Below are positions 29,646-38,303 of a stretch of DNA of 64,000 nt, piece by piece. Every line of letters begins with the position of its first letter. Within the stretch, counting starts at the first letter, position 1. The translations under genes and the position numbers were made by a program. The DNA comes from Streptomyces sp. 6-11-2 (GTDB taxonomy: Bacteria; Actinomycetota; Actinomycetes; Streptomycetales; Streptomycetaceae). Where the stretch lies: positions 1-64,000 of the forward strand of contig NZ_BJOR01000001.1 in assembly GCF_006540305.1 (NCBI RefSeq). The letters run 5' to 3'. Below the pieces are notes generated by a model, which was not told where the DNA came from, searched no databases, and saw nothing but the letters and a program-made list of their open reading frames with translations.

Positions 29646-32179
29646 CAGGCGGACTTCCGGATCTCCAGCAGGTCCGGTACGGGCGCGAGGTCCTCCAGAA
29701 GCTGTCCGGTGGCCCCGTCGAGGCGGGCCCGGGTGATCGCGTCGAGCCGGTTCACGGGGGTCCAGGCGTTCCCGCGGTGGGCCGCGTCGAGCAGCTTCTC
29801 CAGCCGGGCGGTGTCCGCGTCGACGGTGGGCAGCAGGCGCGGGGCGCGGGAGGTGAGCAGCGGCCTGAGCACGGTGAGCAGTTCGCGGGTGCCGGCGAGG
29901 TTGGCGTCGGCCGTGGCCAGCTCGGTGCCGCTGCCCTGGTCGGCCTGGCCGGTGAGTTCGAACTGGAGGGTGTTCTCGAGGATCTCGTGGGCGCGCAGAG
30001 GCAGGTCACCGGGGTCGAAGGCCTGCGTGGGGAAGGCCTTGCGCAGGCCTTCGGCGTCGGCGGCGAGTTTCTGGGCGGGGGCCTTCAGCCGGTCCGCGCT
30101 CTGGCCGTGCCACAGGCCGTACTCGATGCGGTGGAAGCCGGTGAAGTCCTGGTCGTCCACTCCGCCGGGCAAGCCGTCGGGCCGGCCGTTGATCTTCTTG
30201 TCGAAGTCCTCGAAGGTGCCGTAGGCGGCGCCGAGGGAGGAGTAGGTGCGGTGGGCGGTCAGCCAGTCGGTACGGGCCGCGTCGAGGTCACCGCCCTGGA
30301 TGTCGGCGTTCAGCCGGCCAGTCTGGGCGACGAGCGTGGCCAGACCCCGTCCGACGTACTGCCTGTACTCCTTGAGCGGGGTGGCGAGGTCCTGCTCGGA
30401 CACCGGGACGACCGCCGTGGCCCCTGCCCCGCCGCCGACCCGGACGGCCTTGGAGGTGACGGCCGTGCCGCCGGTGGGCACGCAGCGCCAGGCGTAGCTG
30501 CCGCCAGCGACGGTGGCGACCAGGTCGCGGGTGGTGCCGGGGGCCAGGCCCTCGATCTCGCCGTAGACCGCGTTGGTGGCCGGGTCTATCAGGTACACCT
30601 CGGACGTCTTCGACCCGGTGTTCCGCATCTGGAACGTCTGCCGTCCCGGCTCGGGCGCGGTGAAGCCCTTGCCGCACTCGGTCTCCGAGACGGCGACGGT
30701 CTGGGCTCCGGCGGGCTTGGGCCGTCCCAGGGCGACTACGAGTCCGGCCACCACCGCGGGCACCGCGACGACGGCCACGGGCACGACCCAGACGGGACGC
30801 CTCCGGCGGGCGACGGCCGCGTGCGCGGGCGATTCGTCCGGTGTCTCGCGGACGCCGCGCTCGGGCCTCCGCGACGGGTCGGCCCCCTCGGCCCGCACCT
30901 CACTGGCGCCGCCACCATCGGACGGATCGTCGGCCCCGGAGAGTGCGGACCTCTCGGCGTGGGAGGCGGCGGGCGACTCGGCCCGGGACGCGGCGGACCT
31001 CTCGGCGTGCGAGGCGGCGGACGTCTCAGCCCGGGACGCGGCGGACCTCTCGGCGTGCGAGGCGGCGGGCGACTCGGCCCGGGACGCGGCGGGCGTCCCG
31101 CTCGCCACCGCTGTCGTCGCCGCAGTGGCGGCACCCACGTCCGGCCCGGCGGCGGCTCGGTCCCCGCGCCCAGCAGCGACGGCGGCCGACGGCCCGGCCT
31201 CGGACGCCAGCCCGGCAGAGCCGGCGTCCGGGGCCCCGATCCCGGCCGCGGCGCGCGGCCCGCTCGCAGCGGCTGCCCGAGGCCCGCTCCCGGCGCCGGC
31301 ACCTCGCGCGGTCTCCGGCACAGCAGCTGTCGGCGTGCCGGTCGGCGCCGTGGCGGGCGCCGGTTTCGTGGCGCGCACGCCCCGGACGAACAGGGTCATC
31401 ACCAGGGCGAGGTAGCCGGCGTAGCCGAGGACCTGGAGCCAGGTCATCGTCGGGGTGAGGTTGAAGACGCCCTGGACGAGGGTGCTGTACCAGGAGCCCG
31501 CGTCGACGGTGCCGCCGAGGTCGACGGCGTACGCCGCCTTGCCGGGGAGGACTCCGCCCTCCTGGAGGTCGCGCAGGCCGTAGCCGAGGACCCCGGCCGC
31601 GATCACGATCAGCACGGCGCCGGTGGCGGTGAAGAACTTGGTGAGGTTGATCTTCAGCACCCGCCGGTACAGGCCCCAGCACAGACCGGCCGCCAGGACG
31701 AGGCCGATCCCGGCGCCCGTCAGCGGCCCCACGGACTCGCCGGCCGCGCGGGCGGTGGTCCACAGGAACAGGGCCGTCTCCAGGCCCTCGCGGCCCACCG
31801 CGAGGAAGGAGGTGAGGATCAGCACGCCCGCACCCATGCCGAGCGCGCCGGTCACCTTCTCCTTGATCTCACCGGAGAGGCTGCGGGCCGAGCGGCGCAT
31901 CCAGAACACCATGGCGGTGACGAACGCGACGGCCACGACGCTGAGGGCACCGCCGAACGCCTCCTGCGCGGTCGCGGACAGCGATGCGGCCGTGAAGGTG
32001 AGCACCGCGCCGAAGCTCATCGCGAGCGCGATGGCCGCGAGGACGCCGGTCCACACCTGCGGCAGCCGGGACCTGGCTCCGGCCCGGACCAGGGTGGCGA
32101 CGAGGATGGAGACGATCAGTCCGCCTTCGAGTCCCTCTCGCAGTCCGATCAGGAAACTCGGAAACGCGTCGTCCCACAT
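29645..32179 (-). CDS. Natural fusion of iron permease EfeU and periplasmic-type EfeO
   Basis: An 844-residue single polypeptide. Residues about 1-280 are an FTR1/EfeU permease with two REGLE motifs (REGLEGG at 14-20 and REGLETA), each of which supplies the iron-binding glutamates, and about seven membrane segments. A low-complexity linker (about 285-430) holds six 8-residue repeats. Another membrane segment (about 440-460, [17 protein letters not shown]) is followed by an EfeO part: a cupredoxin-like domain and an M75 peptidase-like domain with HRIEYGLWH. EfeU and EfeO are normally separate proteins. ATG 32179 has GGGAGGA eight bases upstream. The operon continues into efeB. Confidence 0.92.
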   Translation of the reverse strand: MWDDAFPSFLIGLREGLEGGLIVSILVATLVRAGARSRLPQVWTGVLAAIALAMSFGAVLTFTAASLSATAQEAFGGALSVVAVAFVTAMVFWMRRSARSLSGEIKEKVTGALGMGAGVLILTSFLAVGREGLETALFLWTTARAAGESVGPLTGAGIGLVLAAGLCWGLYRRVLKINLTKFFTATGAVLIVIAAGVLGYGLRDLQEGGVLPGKAAYAVDLGGTVDAGSWYSTLVQGVFNLTPTMTWLQVLGYAGYLALVMTLFVRGVRATKPAPATAPTGTPTAAVPETARGAGAGSGPRAAAASGPRAAAGIGAPDAGSAGLASEAGPSAAVAAGRGDRAAAGPDVGAATAATTAVASGTPAASRAESPAASHAERSAASRAETSAASHAERSAASRAESPAASHAERSALSGADDPSDGGGASEVRAEGADPSRRPERGVRETPDESPAHAAVARRRRPVWVVPVAVVAVPAVVAGLVVALGRPKPAGAQTVAVSETECGKGFTAPEPGRQTFQMRNTGSKTSEVYLIDPATNAVYGEIEGLAPGTTRDLVATVAGGSYAWRCVPTGGTAVTSKAVRVGGGAGATAVVPVSEQDLATPLKEYRQYVGRGLATLVAQTGRLNADIQGGDLDAARTDWLTAHRTYSSLGAAYGTFEDFDKKINGRPDGLPGGVDDQDFTGFHRIEYGLWHGQSADRLKAPAQKLAADAEGLRKAFPTQAFDPGDLPLRAHEILENTLQFELTGQADQGSGTELATADANLAGTRELLTVLRPLLTSRAPRLLPTVDADTARLEKLLDAAHRGNAWTPVNRLDAITRARLDGATGQLLEDLAPVPDLLEIRKSA
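30948..31091. repeat. 24-bp coding repeat, six units
   Basis: Six contiguous 24-bp units starting at 30948, 30972, 30996, 31020, 31044 and 31068, alternating between two types, so the effective period is 48 bp. On the minus strand they encode alternating AASRAESP and AASHAERS octapeptides in the EfeU-EfeO linker. Length change by whole units preserves the frame. Confidence 0.95.
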
Positions 32180-32227
32180 GCCGTACGGTCCTCCCTGGCA
32201 CACCGCCCCGGCCACTCCGGGACCGGG

Positions 32228-32246
32228 TTAGCGAAGGCATGCCTAA
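32228..32246 (-). promoter_or_regulatory. Iron-box-like site (DmdR/IdeR type) upstream of efeUO
   Basis: The 19-mer on the minus strand is TTAGGCATGCCTTCGCTAA. It keeps both outer halves of the DtxR/IdeR/DmdR consensus TTAGGTTAGGCTAACCTAA and matches 12 of 19 positions. It lies about 50 bases before the efeUO start, where a repressor could block transcription when iron is plentiful. Iron control of efe operons is established in other bacteria. Confidence 0.6.
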
Positions 32247-32262
32247 CTTCGTGATCCATCAT

Positions 32263-32280
32263 GACTACAGGCGTGTAGTC
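32263..32280. promoter_or_regulatory. Palindrome GACTACA-N4-TGTAGTC in the efeUO/dedA intergenic region
   Basis: Perfect 7-bp arms with a 4-base spacer, about 85 bases upstream of efeUO. The core CTACA-N4-TGTAG recurs at 32461 just before dedA. It resembles, but has a longer spacer than, the TACA-N2-TGTA core known for CopY/BlaI repressors. Confidence 0.6.
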
Positions 32281-32438
32281 GACTGGTCATGAAGCGGCAA
32301 TGGACCGGTAAAGGTCGACGCGCACACGGGAGTCCTCGGTCACAGCCGTTCTCGCACACAGGAACCGCGTGGAGGGTCCGGCTGGGCGGCCCGGTTCACT
32401 CATTCGGGCGACCATGGGAACGCCCCAGGGGTCTCCAT

Positions 32439-32474
32439 CGTCTACATTGACGTAGACGGTCTACAGATTTGTAG
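32439..32474. promoter_or_regulatory. Two adjacent palindromes before dedA
   Basis: CGTCTAC-N6-GTAGACG (32439-32458, perfect 7-bp arms) is followed at once by CTACA-N4-TGTAG (32461-32474). They end about 60 bases before the dedA start, in the expected promoter position. The second has the same core and spacing as the site at 32263. Confidence 0.6.
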
Positions 32475-32533
32475 TCACTCGGCCGGTGCCTTCAGCCGCG
32501 CGCCCGCCGACCCGACGGAAAGGGCCCGCGACG

Positions 32534-33202
32534 ATGATCGCACTCCCGCACCTGTCGTCGCAGCTCGCTGTCAACGTGCTGGACGCGCAGTCGCTGCTGG
32601 CCGCCTTCGGCGTGCTCGGCGTCGGCGTGGTGCTGTTCGCCGAGACGGGGCTCCTGATCGGCTTCTTCCTGCCCGGCGACTCGCTCCTGTTCACCGCGGG
32701 CCTGCTGTGCACCGGCACGGCCGACCGGGGTGTGAAGCTGTCGCTGGCCCCGTTGCTGGTCGCGGCCGTCGTCGGCGCGCTCGCCGGCTCACAGTGCGGC
32801 TTCCTGCTGGGCCGCAGGGCGGGCGGCGCCCTGCTCGCCCGCAGCCGCTCCCCGCGCCTGCACGAGGGCGCCGGTCGCGCCGAGGAACTCCTGGAGCGGT
32901 ACGGGTTCGCGAAGGCGATCGTACTGGCCCGTTTCGTGCCGGTGGTGCGTACGGTGCTCAACCCGATGGCCGGCGCCCTGGGCGTGCCGACCCGCACGTT
33001 CACCCTGTGGCAGGTCGTCGGCGGTCTCGTCTGGAGCGTCGGCCTCACCCTCGCGGGGTACGCGCTCGGCTCCTCCGTCCCGAACATCGACAAGTATCTG
33101 CTCCCCGTGATCGGACTCATCGTGCTCGTGTCGCTGATCCCGCTCGTCCCGGAGGTCCTGCGCTCGCGCCGGGCCGCGAAGACCAAGGAGGCGCGCGGAT
33201 GA
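32534..33202 (+). CDS. DedA family (VTT-domain) membrane protein
   Basis: A 222-residue polytopic membrane protein of the DedA/SNARE-associated family. The re-entrant-loop signatures are present: FAETGLLIGFFLPGDSLLF in the N-terminal half and ARFVPVVRTVLNPMAGA in the C-terminal half with the conserved arginines. DedA proteins are lipid flippases or transporters; some recycle undecaprenyl phosphate. Two PAP2 phosphatase genes follow with ATGA overlaps, so this looks like a lipid-carrier recycling operon. ATG 32534 has GGAAAGGG about nine bases upstream. Confidence 0.92.
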   Translation: MIALPHLSSQLAVNVLDAQSLLAAFGVLGVGVVLFAETGLLIGFFLPGDSLLFTAGLLCTGTADRGVKLSLAPLLVAAVVGALAGSQCGFLLGRRAGGALLARSRSPRLHEGAGRAEELLERYGFAKAIVLARFVPVVRTVLNPMAGALGVPTRTFTLWQVVGGLVWSVGLTLAGYALGSSVPNIDKYLLPVIGLIVLVSLIPLVPEVLRSRRAAKTKEARG

Positions 33203-33801
33203 TCCTCGCCCTGTCGGGCTCGTCCATCGACGGCCCCCTGTACTCGGACGTGGTGGACCTGGCCCGCCACTCCCCCGTGTGGTGGGACGACATGGTGACG
33301 GTGTGGTCGGCCTACGGCCTGGCCGTGTTCGCCGTGCTGATGCTGGCGGTCTGGTGGCGCTCGCGCCGGGTGGATGCCGGGGCGGCGGCCACCGCTCTGG
33401 TGGTGCCACTCGTCGTGGTGCTCGCCTACGCCGTCAACTCGCTGGTGAAGCTGCTCGTGCGCGAGGTGCGCCCGTGCCGCACGCTGCACGTGGTCACCCT
33501 GGAGGCCTGTCCGGCCCGCACCGACTGGTCCTTCCCCAGCAACCACGCGGCGATCGCCGCCGCGGCCGCGATGGCGCTGTTCCTCGTCTCCCGCCGGCTC
33601 GGCGCGATCGCCTGCGTGGCCGCCGTCGCGATGGCCGCCTCCCGGGTCTGGGTCGGCGCCCACTATCCGCACGACGTGGCGGCCGGGCTCCTGACCGGCG
33701 CGCTGGTGGCCTATGTCGTGATGAAGGCGCTGCTGCGCCGGCCGGACATACTCGCCCGGCGCCTGGCCGCGACGCGGCTGCGGCCGTTGCTGGTGTCATG
33801 A
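33199..33801 (+). CDS. PAP2 family membrane phosphatase 1
   Basis: A 200-residue phosphatidic-acid-phosphatase type 2 protein with about five to six membrane spans. The three catalytic motifs are KLLVREVRP (C1, K-x6-RP), PSNH (C2) and SRVWVGAHYPHD (C3), with all key residues intact. Family members hydrolyse undecaprenyl pyrophosphate or lipid phosphates at the outer membrane face. It overlaps dedA and the next PAP2 gene by four bases on each side, so the three are probably made together. An undecaprenyl-pyrophosphatase role is inferred from the DedA partner. Confidence 0.92.
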   Translation: MILALSGSSIDGPLYSDVVDLARHSPVWWDDMVTVWSAYGLAVFAVLMLAVWWRSRRVDAGAAATALVVPLVVVLAYAVNSLVKLLVREVRPCRTLHVVTLEACPARTDWSFPSNHAAIAAAAAMALFLVSRRLGAIACVAAVAMAASRVWVGAHYPHDVAAGLLTGALVAYVVMKALLRRPDILARRLAATRLRPLLVS

Positions 33802-34526
33802 GGCCCCGGGACACCGCCGACCTCGCGGGCAGCGCGGGGCTCGGCGCCTGGGCCGCGTTCGCCGTGCTCGGCCTGGTCGTCGGCGGCCATGGCACCCCCC
33901 TGTCCGTGGACGACGTCCTGCTCTCCTGGTCCCTCGGTCACCGCCCGGCGGTGGCCGTGGCGGTGGCCCGCGGACTCACCGCCACGGGGACGGGGGTCAT
34001 CCCGTACCTGCTCGTCGCGCTGGCCGGCCTCGCCGTCGGCCGCACGGCCCGGCAGCGTGCGGTCGCGGTCACTCTCGGCCTCGGCTGCCTGGTGGCGGGC
34101 CAGGCCCTGCGCTACGGCGTGATGGAGCTGATCTCCCGGCCGCGTCCGCCCCGGCAGGACTGGGCGGCCCACGCCTCGGCGTGGTCGTTCCCGTCCGGGC
34201 ACACCACCACCTCCGCGCTGACCGCCGGACTGCTGATCCTGGCGACGGCCGTGCGTGCCCCGCGCGGCCGTGGGGCGTTCTGCCTCGTCGTCGGCTGCTG
34301 GGGCGCGCTGGTGGGGCTGACCCGGGTGTATCTCGGGGTGCACTGGTTCACCGACGTGATCGGCGGCTGGCTGTTCGCCGCGGGCTGGCTCGGGGTGTGC
34401 CTGTGCGCGGCCGCCTGGTGGCTGCCCGCCGGCCTCGTGTCCGAGCTGACGGCGAGAGCCGGAGGGCCGGTGGAGAACCACGCGGGCCAGGGTCCCGGCG
34501 GTCGAGGGCGGTCACGCCCCGTGTGA
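33798..34526 (+). CDS. PAP2 family membrane phosphatase 2
   Basis: A 242-residue second PAP2 protein, only distantly like its neighbour. C1 is reduced to an SRPRPPR-type segment, C2 is PSGHTTTSAL and C3 is TRVYLGVHWFTDVIGG; the catalytic histidines are present. About six membrane spans end in an arginine- and glycine-rich cytoplasmic tail. It is translationally coupled to PAP2-1 (ATGA). Two different PAP2 enzymes in one operon may act on two lipids or on two steps; this cannot be settled here. Confidence 0.9.
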   Translation: MRPRDTADLAGSAGLGAWAAFAVLGLVVGGHGTPLSVDDVLLSWSLGHRPAVAVAVARGLTATGTGVIPYLLVALAGLAVGRTARQRAVAVTLGLGCLVAGQALRYGVMELISRPRPPRQDWAAHASAWSFPSGHTTTSALTAGLLILATAVRAPRGRGAFCLVVGCWGALVGLTRVYLGVHWFTDVIGGWLFAAGWLGVCLCAAAWWLPAGLVSELTARAGGPVENHAGQGPGGRGRSRPV

Positions 34527-35266
34527 CGCCCCGGCGCCACGGCCTGCACCACGAGGACTCCGGCTCACCCCTCGACGCGAGCCCACCGCCGCGACCGGCC
34601 GACGACGGACGCGGGGGCCCGGCGGCGTCGCCGGCGGCGAACCGCGCAGCCACGAGCCGTCCACCGGGCAGCGGCCCGGCCACACCGGCGCCGGGGCCCC
34701 GGACAACTGGTCGACGAGACCGCGCCGGTCAGATCCGCGCTGGTCAGATCCGCGCCGCACAGGCCGACCGAGGACGTTCTGTTCTCGTCGGCGACGGGGG
34801 TGTCTCGCCGGCCGCCGGCCGGTTCGGCGCGGGGGTGTACGCGGCGGCCGCACGGCGCTGCGCGCCCCGCCGGGCGAAGGCGAGCGGGCCGCCCCACAGG
34901 TCGGCGGCCGCCGCGGCCGGCTGTGCACAGTCGTGATGCCGTTCGGCACCGCCGCGACCATGGGCCGGCACCGCGGCCGCAGCGGGCCCCGCACCGCCGC
35001 CGTCACCGGCGCGGCGGCGCCGAGGACGATGGCCGCGGCCATGACGGAGAAGTGCGGGATCCGCAGGACGCCCGGGCGGGCCGCGGCGAGTACAACGATC
35101 AGACGCCGCACGGCGAGCGCGCTCGCGGTGCGGTCCGCGGACGGGCCTCACCGGATCAGGAACCGCAGGTCGACCACGCCCGCCCCGAGGCCGGCGGCCA
35201 GTACGTGGTGGGCGGCGCCGGCGGCGAACTACGGGCGCGTTGGCGACGGTTGCGGAACTCCCGGCG
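34527..35266. other. 740-base degenerate region without an intact gene
   Basis: No open frame here looks intact. On the minus strand short stretches look like old coding DNA: a pentapeptide-repeat fragment (CGADLTSADLTGAV at about 34730-34770), a hydrophobic stretch (IPHFSVMAAAIVLGAAAP, about 35000-35070) and VLAAGLGAGVVDLRFLIR ending in a stop (about 35150-35210). They lie in different frames and have no plausible starts. The stretch is best read as gene debris between the DedA-PAP2 operon and the GT39-like gene. Confidence 0.5.
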
Positions 35267-36763
35267 TCAGGGGCCGGTGGCCCTGCGCGCCTGGGGCGCG
35301 ACGTACAGGCGCAGGTCGCCGAAGCGGTGGGAGGGCCAGGTGCGGGCGTACGCGGGCGGGGTGCCGTCGGCGGTGGTGAGGGCGGCGACCGGCAGGCTCC
35401 GTGCGGTCTGGTCGATGGCCGCCGGGGTGCTGTTGGTGTTGGGGCCCGCGGTCGCGGCCGAACCGCAGCCGGCGTAGAAGGCGATCGGGATGGCCTCCTC
35501 ACCGGTGAGCAGGCAGGGCGGGCGCACGCCGAGGCGGTGCAGCGTGGCGGCGGTGCCGGACCAGGCGCGGCGGTCGGTGGTGGTGCGGTGGACGGTGTGG
35601 GCGAGGACGGCGTACTGCACTGCCAGGTGTCCGGCGAGGCCGAGGGCGGCCAGGGACACGGCGAGGGGCCGCCACTTGCCGCTCGGCGCCCTGAGGAGGT
35701 GGACGAGGGTGTCGGCGGCCGGGATCGCGAGCAGGGCGTAGGCGGGCAGCAGGAAGCGCGGCGCCGCATATCCGATCATGAACAGGTACGGGAAGGCGGC
35801 CGTGACCGCGCAGGCCAGCGCGACCAGCGTGGGCGGGGTCCGCCGGGCGCGCACGGCGAGAGCGAGGCCCAGCAGGGCGAGCAGAGGCAGGACGTACCAC
35901 CAGGCGGTGACAACCGGGTTCGGCTGCGCGCCGGTGCAGGGCCGGCACAGGGCGCGCCCGCCCAGGCTGCGCAGTTGGTCGGCCACGGCGAAGTGCCAGC
36001 CCAGGCCGCCCTGTACGGCGGAGCCGTCGGACAGCCGCTGGAACAGGCCCCCGTAGGCGACGTACGCCTCGATCACCCATTCGGCGGATCCGGCGACGAG
36101 TCCGGCGAGCAGCGCGGCGAGCGGCTTCCAGCGCCGCTCCAGCAGGGCGAGGGCGAGCAGGGGCAGGACCACCCAGACGGCGTCCATGGGGCGCATCAAC
36201 GCCATGAGGGCGGCACCCCCTGCCAGGCCCCACAGTGCGGCGCGGTCCCGCCGGGCGGTCCGGACCCGCAGGAAGCAGCCCGCACAGGCGAGGGCGCCGA
36301 TGGCCACCCAGTAGTTGGGCATGGCCTGCGGACCGTAGAACAGGGTCACCCACAGGGAGGCGAACAGGGCGCCGGCCAGGGCCAGGACACCGGAGCGGAA
36401 CGTGTGCCGCCACACGCGCAGGGCCAGGTACAGGGCGAGCCCGGAGAGCACCGCGAGGTAGACGCGCAGCAGCGTGGTGGACGGCGACCAGGAGGCGACC
36501 GGCGCGACGAGCAGCGAGACGCCGCGTGCGCGCGGGGCGCTGAAGTAGGCGGCCGGTGCGTGTCCGCTGACCTGGCTGACGTAGATGGACTCGTCCCAGC
36601 CGAGGCCCATGCCGGGGCGGACGAGGAGGAGTTGGGCGAGGGTGAAGGCGGCGGCCACCGCCGCCACGAGGACGTCGCCGCGCGCCCGGCGGGCGCGGGC
36701 GAAGCCGGATCCCGGTCCCGCTCGCCGTGTCCCGGCGAGTATGGCGTGCGTACTGTCGGCCAT
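35267..36763 (-). CDS. Polytopic GT39/PMT-like glycosyltransferase
   Basis: About 498 residues, with ten or more membrane segments. The first external loop contains GMGLGWDESIYVSQV, whose W-D-E is the typical acidic catalytic pair of the GT-C/PMT_2 family. Such enzymes use polyprenyl-phosphate sugars to glycosylate proteins or envelope polymers outside the membrane. A globular C-terminal part (after about residue 400) has two cysteines (RPPCLLTGEE and YAGCGS). ATG 36763 has GAGGGG just upstream; GTG 36769 is an alternative. The promoter faces that of the BlaI-like gene across a repeat array. Confidence 0.82.
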   Translation of the reverse strand: MADSTHAILAGTRRAGPGSGFARARRARGDVLVAAVAAAFTLAQLLLVRPGMGLGWDESIYVSQVSGHAPAAYFSAPRARGVSLLVAPVASWSPSTTLLRVYLAVLSGLALYLALRVWRHTFRSGVLALAGALFASLWVTLFYGPQAMPNYWVAIGALACAGCFLRVRTARRDRAALWGLAGGAALMALMRPMDAVWVVLPLLALALLERRWKPLAALLAGLVAGSAEWVIEAYVAYGGLFQRLSDGSAVQGGLGWHFAVADQLRSLGGRALCRPCTGAQPNPVVTAWWYVLPLLALLGLALAVRARRTPPTLVALACAVTAAFPYLFMIGYAAPRFLLPAYALLAIPAADTLVHLLRAPSGKWRPLAVSLAALGLAGHLAVQYAVLAHTVHRTTTDRRAWSGTAATLHRLGVRPPCLLTGEEAIPIAFYAGCGSAATAGPNTNSTPAAIDQTARSLPVAALTTADGTPPAYARTWPSHRFGDLRLYVAPQARRATGP

Positions 36764-36835
36764 CTCCACCCCTCACCCCCGCACCGCGGGGTTTCGGGCT
36801 CCCCGCGTTCCGCGCCGCCGGCGCGGGAACCAGGT

Positions 36836-36908
36836 AAGCAGGAACCAGGTAGGACGTCAGGGAAACAAGTAAGACGTCGGGGAAAACAGGTACGACGTCA
36901 GGGAAAAC
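36836..36908. repeat. Tandem array of ~20-21-bp units with GACGTC cores
   Basis: Three units of the type GGTAxGACGTCxGGGAAAAC have their GACGTC palindromes at 36853, 36873 and 36894, and a partial unit lacking the core precedes them. The spacing is two helical turns. The array lies in the divergent promoter region of the GT39-like gene and the BlaI-like gene and is a candidate multi-site operator. Confidence 0.8.
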
Positions 36909-36994
36909 ACGGACAAACTAACCCGCGCCGCGCCCACGCGCCGGGCGGGACGCCGCCGGACGCCTGACCCCCTACGCGCTGTAAGGTTGAGGGC

Positions 36995-37378
36995 ATGGCT
37001 GGCAGAGGGCCTCACGGCAGGGTGGAACGGCGCAGTTCGGGCGAGTTGGAGAGCGAGGTCCTGGCGGCCTTGTGGTCCACGGAGCACCCGCTCACCCCTG
37101 CCGAGATCCAGCTGGAGATCGGCGGCGGCCTGGCCTACAACACCGTGCACACCATCCTCAAGCGGCTGTACGACAAGGGCCTGGTGCTGCGCGAGGTGGA
37201 CGGGCGGCGGGGTGCCTACCGGCCTGCCAAGAACGCGGCCGAGCTGACCGCCCAGGCGATGCACGACGCCCTGGACCGCGGCCCCGACCCGATCGCCGCC
37301 CTCCAGCAGTTCGTGACCGGGCTGAGCCCCGAGGAGGAGCGGGCCCTGCGCGAACTGCTCACCGGAGGGGCCGCGTGA
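36995..37378 (+). CDS. BlaI/MecI/CopY family repressor
   Basis: A 127-residue winged-helix regulator. The DNA-binding helix and wing are clear (SGELESEVLAALW, then AYNTVHTILKRLYDKGLVLRE, residues about 16-70), and a helical dimerisation part follows. In the classical system a cognate M56 metalloprotease (BlaR1/MecR1) inactivates the repressor after sensing beta-lactams; here an M56 gene follows with a GTGA overlap. Its own promoter region has no perfect TACA-N2-TGTA operator, but CTAC-GCGC-TGTAAG lies just before the start. The start is ATG 36995. Confidence 0.92.
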   Translation: MAGRGPHGRVERRSSGELESEVLAALWSTEHPLTPAEIQLEIGGGLAYNTVHTILKRLYDKGLVLREVDGRRGAYRPAKNAAELTAQAMHDALDRGPDPIAALQQFVTGLSPEEERALRELLTGGAA

Positions 37379-38268
37379 CGGTCGACGTCTACACCCCGCT
37401 GGCGCTGTCCGCGCTGCTCGCCGCGATCAGTCCCGCGGTCGGCCGGCGGGTGGCCCCCGCCCTGGCCGCGCGCGTGCTGACCGCCGCCGCCGCGGTGACG
37501 GCCGCCGCCACCGTGTGGTCCCTCGTGCTGCTGGCCGCCACCCTCCTCAACGACGCCCCGCCGGTCCTCGCCGAGGCCAGGGAGGCCGGATACGCGGTCC
37601 CGGACCCGGTGCCCGAGGCGATCGGGATCGCCGCCTGCCCGGCCCTCGCGCTGATCGCCCACCGGCTGTGGCGGGCCGTCCGCGCCGAGTACGCCACGCG
37701 CCGCAGGCTGCGGCGGCTGTGCGAGGGGCAGCCGGGGGACACCGAACTCATCGTCGCCGCATCGCCCGTGCCGCGGGCGTTCGCCATTCCCGGCTCACCG
37801 GGCCGGATCCTGGTCACCGCGGCGATGCTCGGCGCGCTGGAGCCGGTCGAGCGCCGGGTGCTGCTCGCCCACGAACGCGCCCATCTGGCGCACCGGCACG
37901 CGCTGCTGGTGACGGCGGCCACGCTGGCCTTCGCGGCCAACCCGCTGCTCGGGCCGGTGCGCGACCAGGTGGCCTTCCTCGTCGAACGCTGGGCGGACGA
38001 ACGGGCCGCCGCGGCGGTCGGCGACCGCACCACCACCGCCCGCGCGCTCGCCCGCGCGGCGCTCACGGCCGGGCGGGCGGAGCCTTCGTGCGCGCTGGGC
38101 TTCACCGATCGCGCTGTCACCCGCCGGATCGCGGCGCTCCAGTCCGCCCCGCCGCCGCATCTGCGCTCGGTCGCGGTGGCCGTCCTCGCCCTCGGTGCGC
38201 TGCCCGCCCTGGGCGCCGCCGACGCCACGGGCGACCTGCTGGGCCTGCTGGTGCACATCGTCCCGTAG
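37375..38268 (+). CDS. M56 family membrane metallopeptidase
   Basis: A 297-residue membrane zinc peptidase of the BlaR1/MecR1 type. HERAH at residues 166-170 is the HExxH zinc motif, and the third ligand probably lies in VERWADERAA. About four membrane segments surround the peptidase domain. It ends after the last segment and lacks the external penicillin-binding sensor domain of BlaR1. It is probably activated by some other signal and would relieve repression by the BlaI-like protein encoded just upstream. GTG 37375 overlaps the repressor stop. Confidence 0.92.
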   Translation: MTVDVYTPLALSALLAAISPAVGRRVAPALAARVLTAAAAVTAAATVWSLVLLAATLLNDAPPVLAEAREAGYAVPDPVPEAIGIAACPALALIAHRLWRAVRAEYATRRRLRRLCEGQPGDTELIVAASPVPRAFAIPGSPGRILVTAAMLGALEPVERRVLLAHERAHLAHRHALLVTAATLAFAANPLLGPVRDQVAFLVERWADERAAAAVGDRTTTARALARAALTAGRAEPSCALGFTDRAVTRRIAALQSAPPPHLRSVAVAVLALGALPALGAADATGDLLGLLVHIVP

Positions 38269-38303
38269 TCCTACGGCGTCCCGTACGGCGAGGAGCGCAC
38301 GCG

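Noticed and set aside
36836..36908. CRISPR array
   Set aside because: The units are contiguous tandem repeats of 20-21 bp with no variable spacers, and no cas gene is in the window.
36900..36994. Classical BlaI operator (TACA-N2-TGTA) before the repressor gene
   Set aside because: Only an imperfect CTAC-GCGC-TGTAAG was seen; the match is too weak to annotate as a site.
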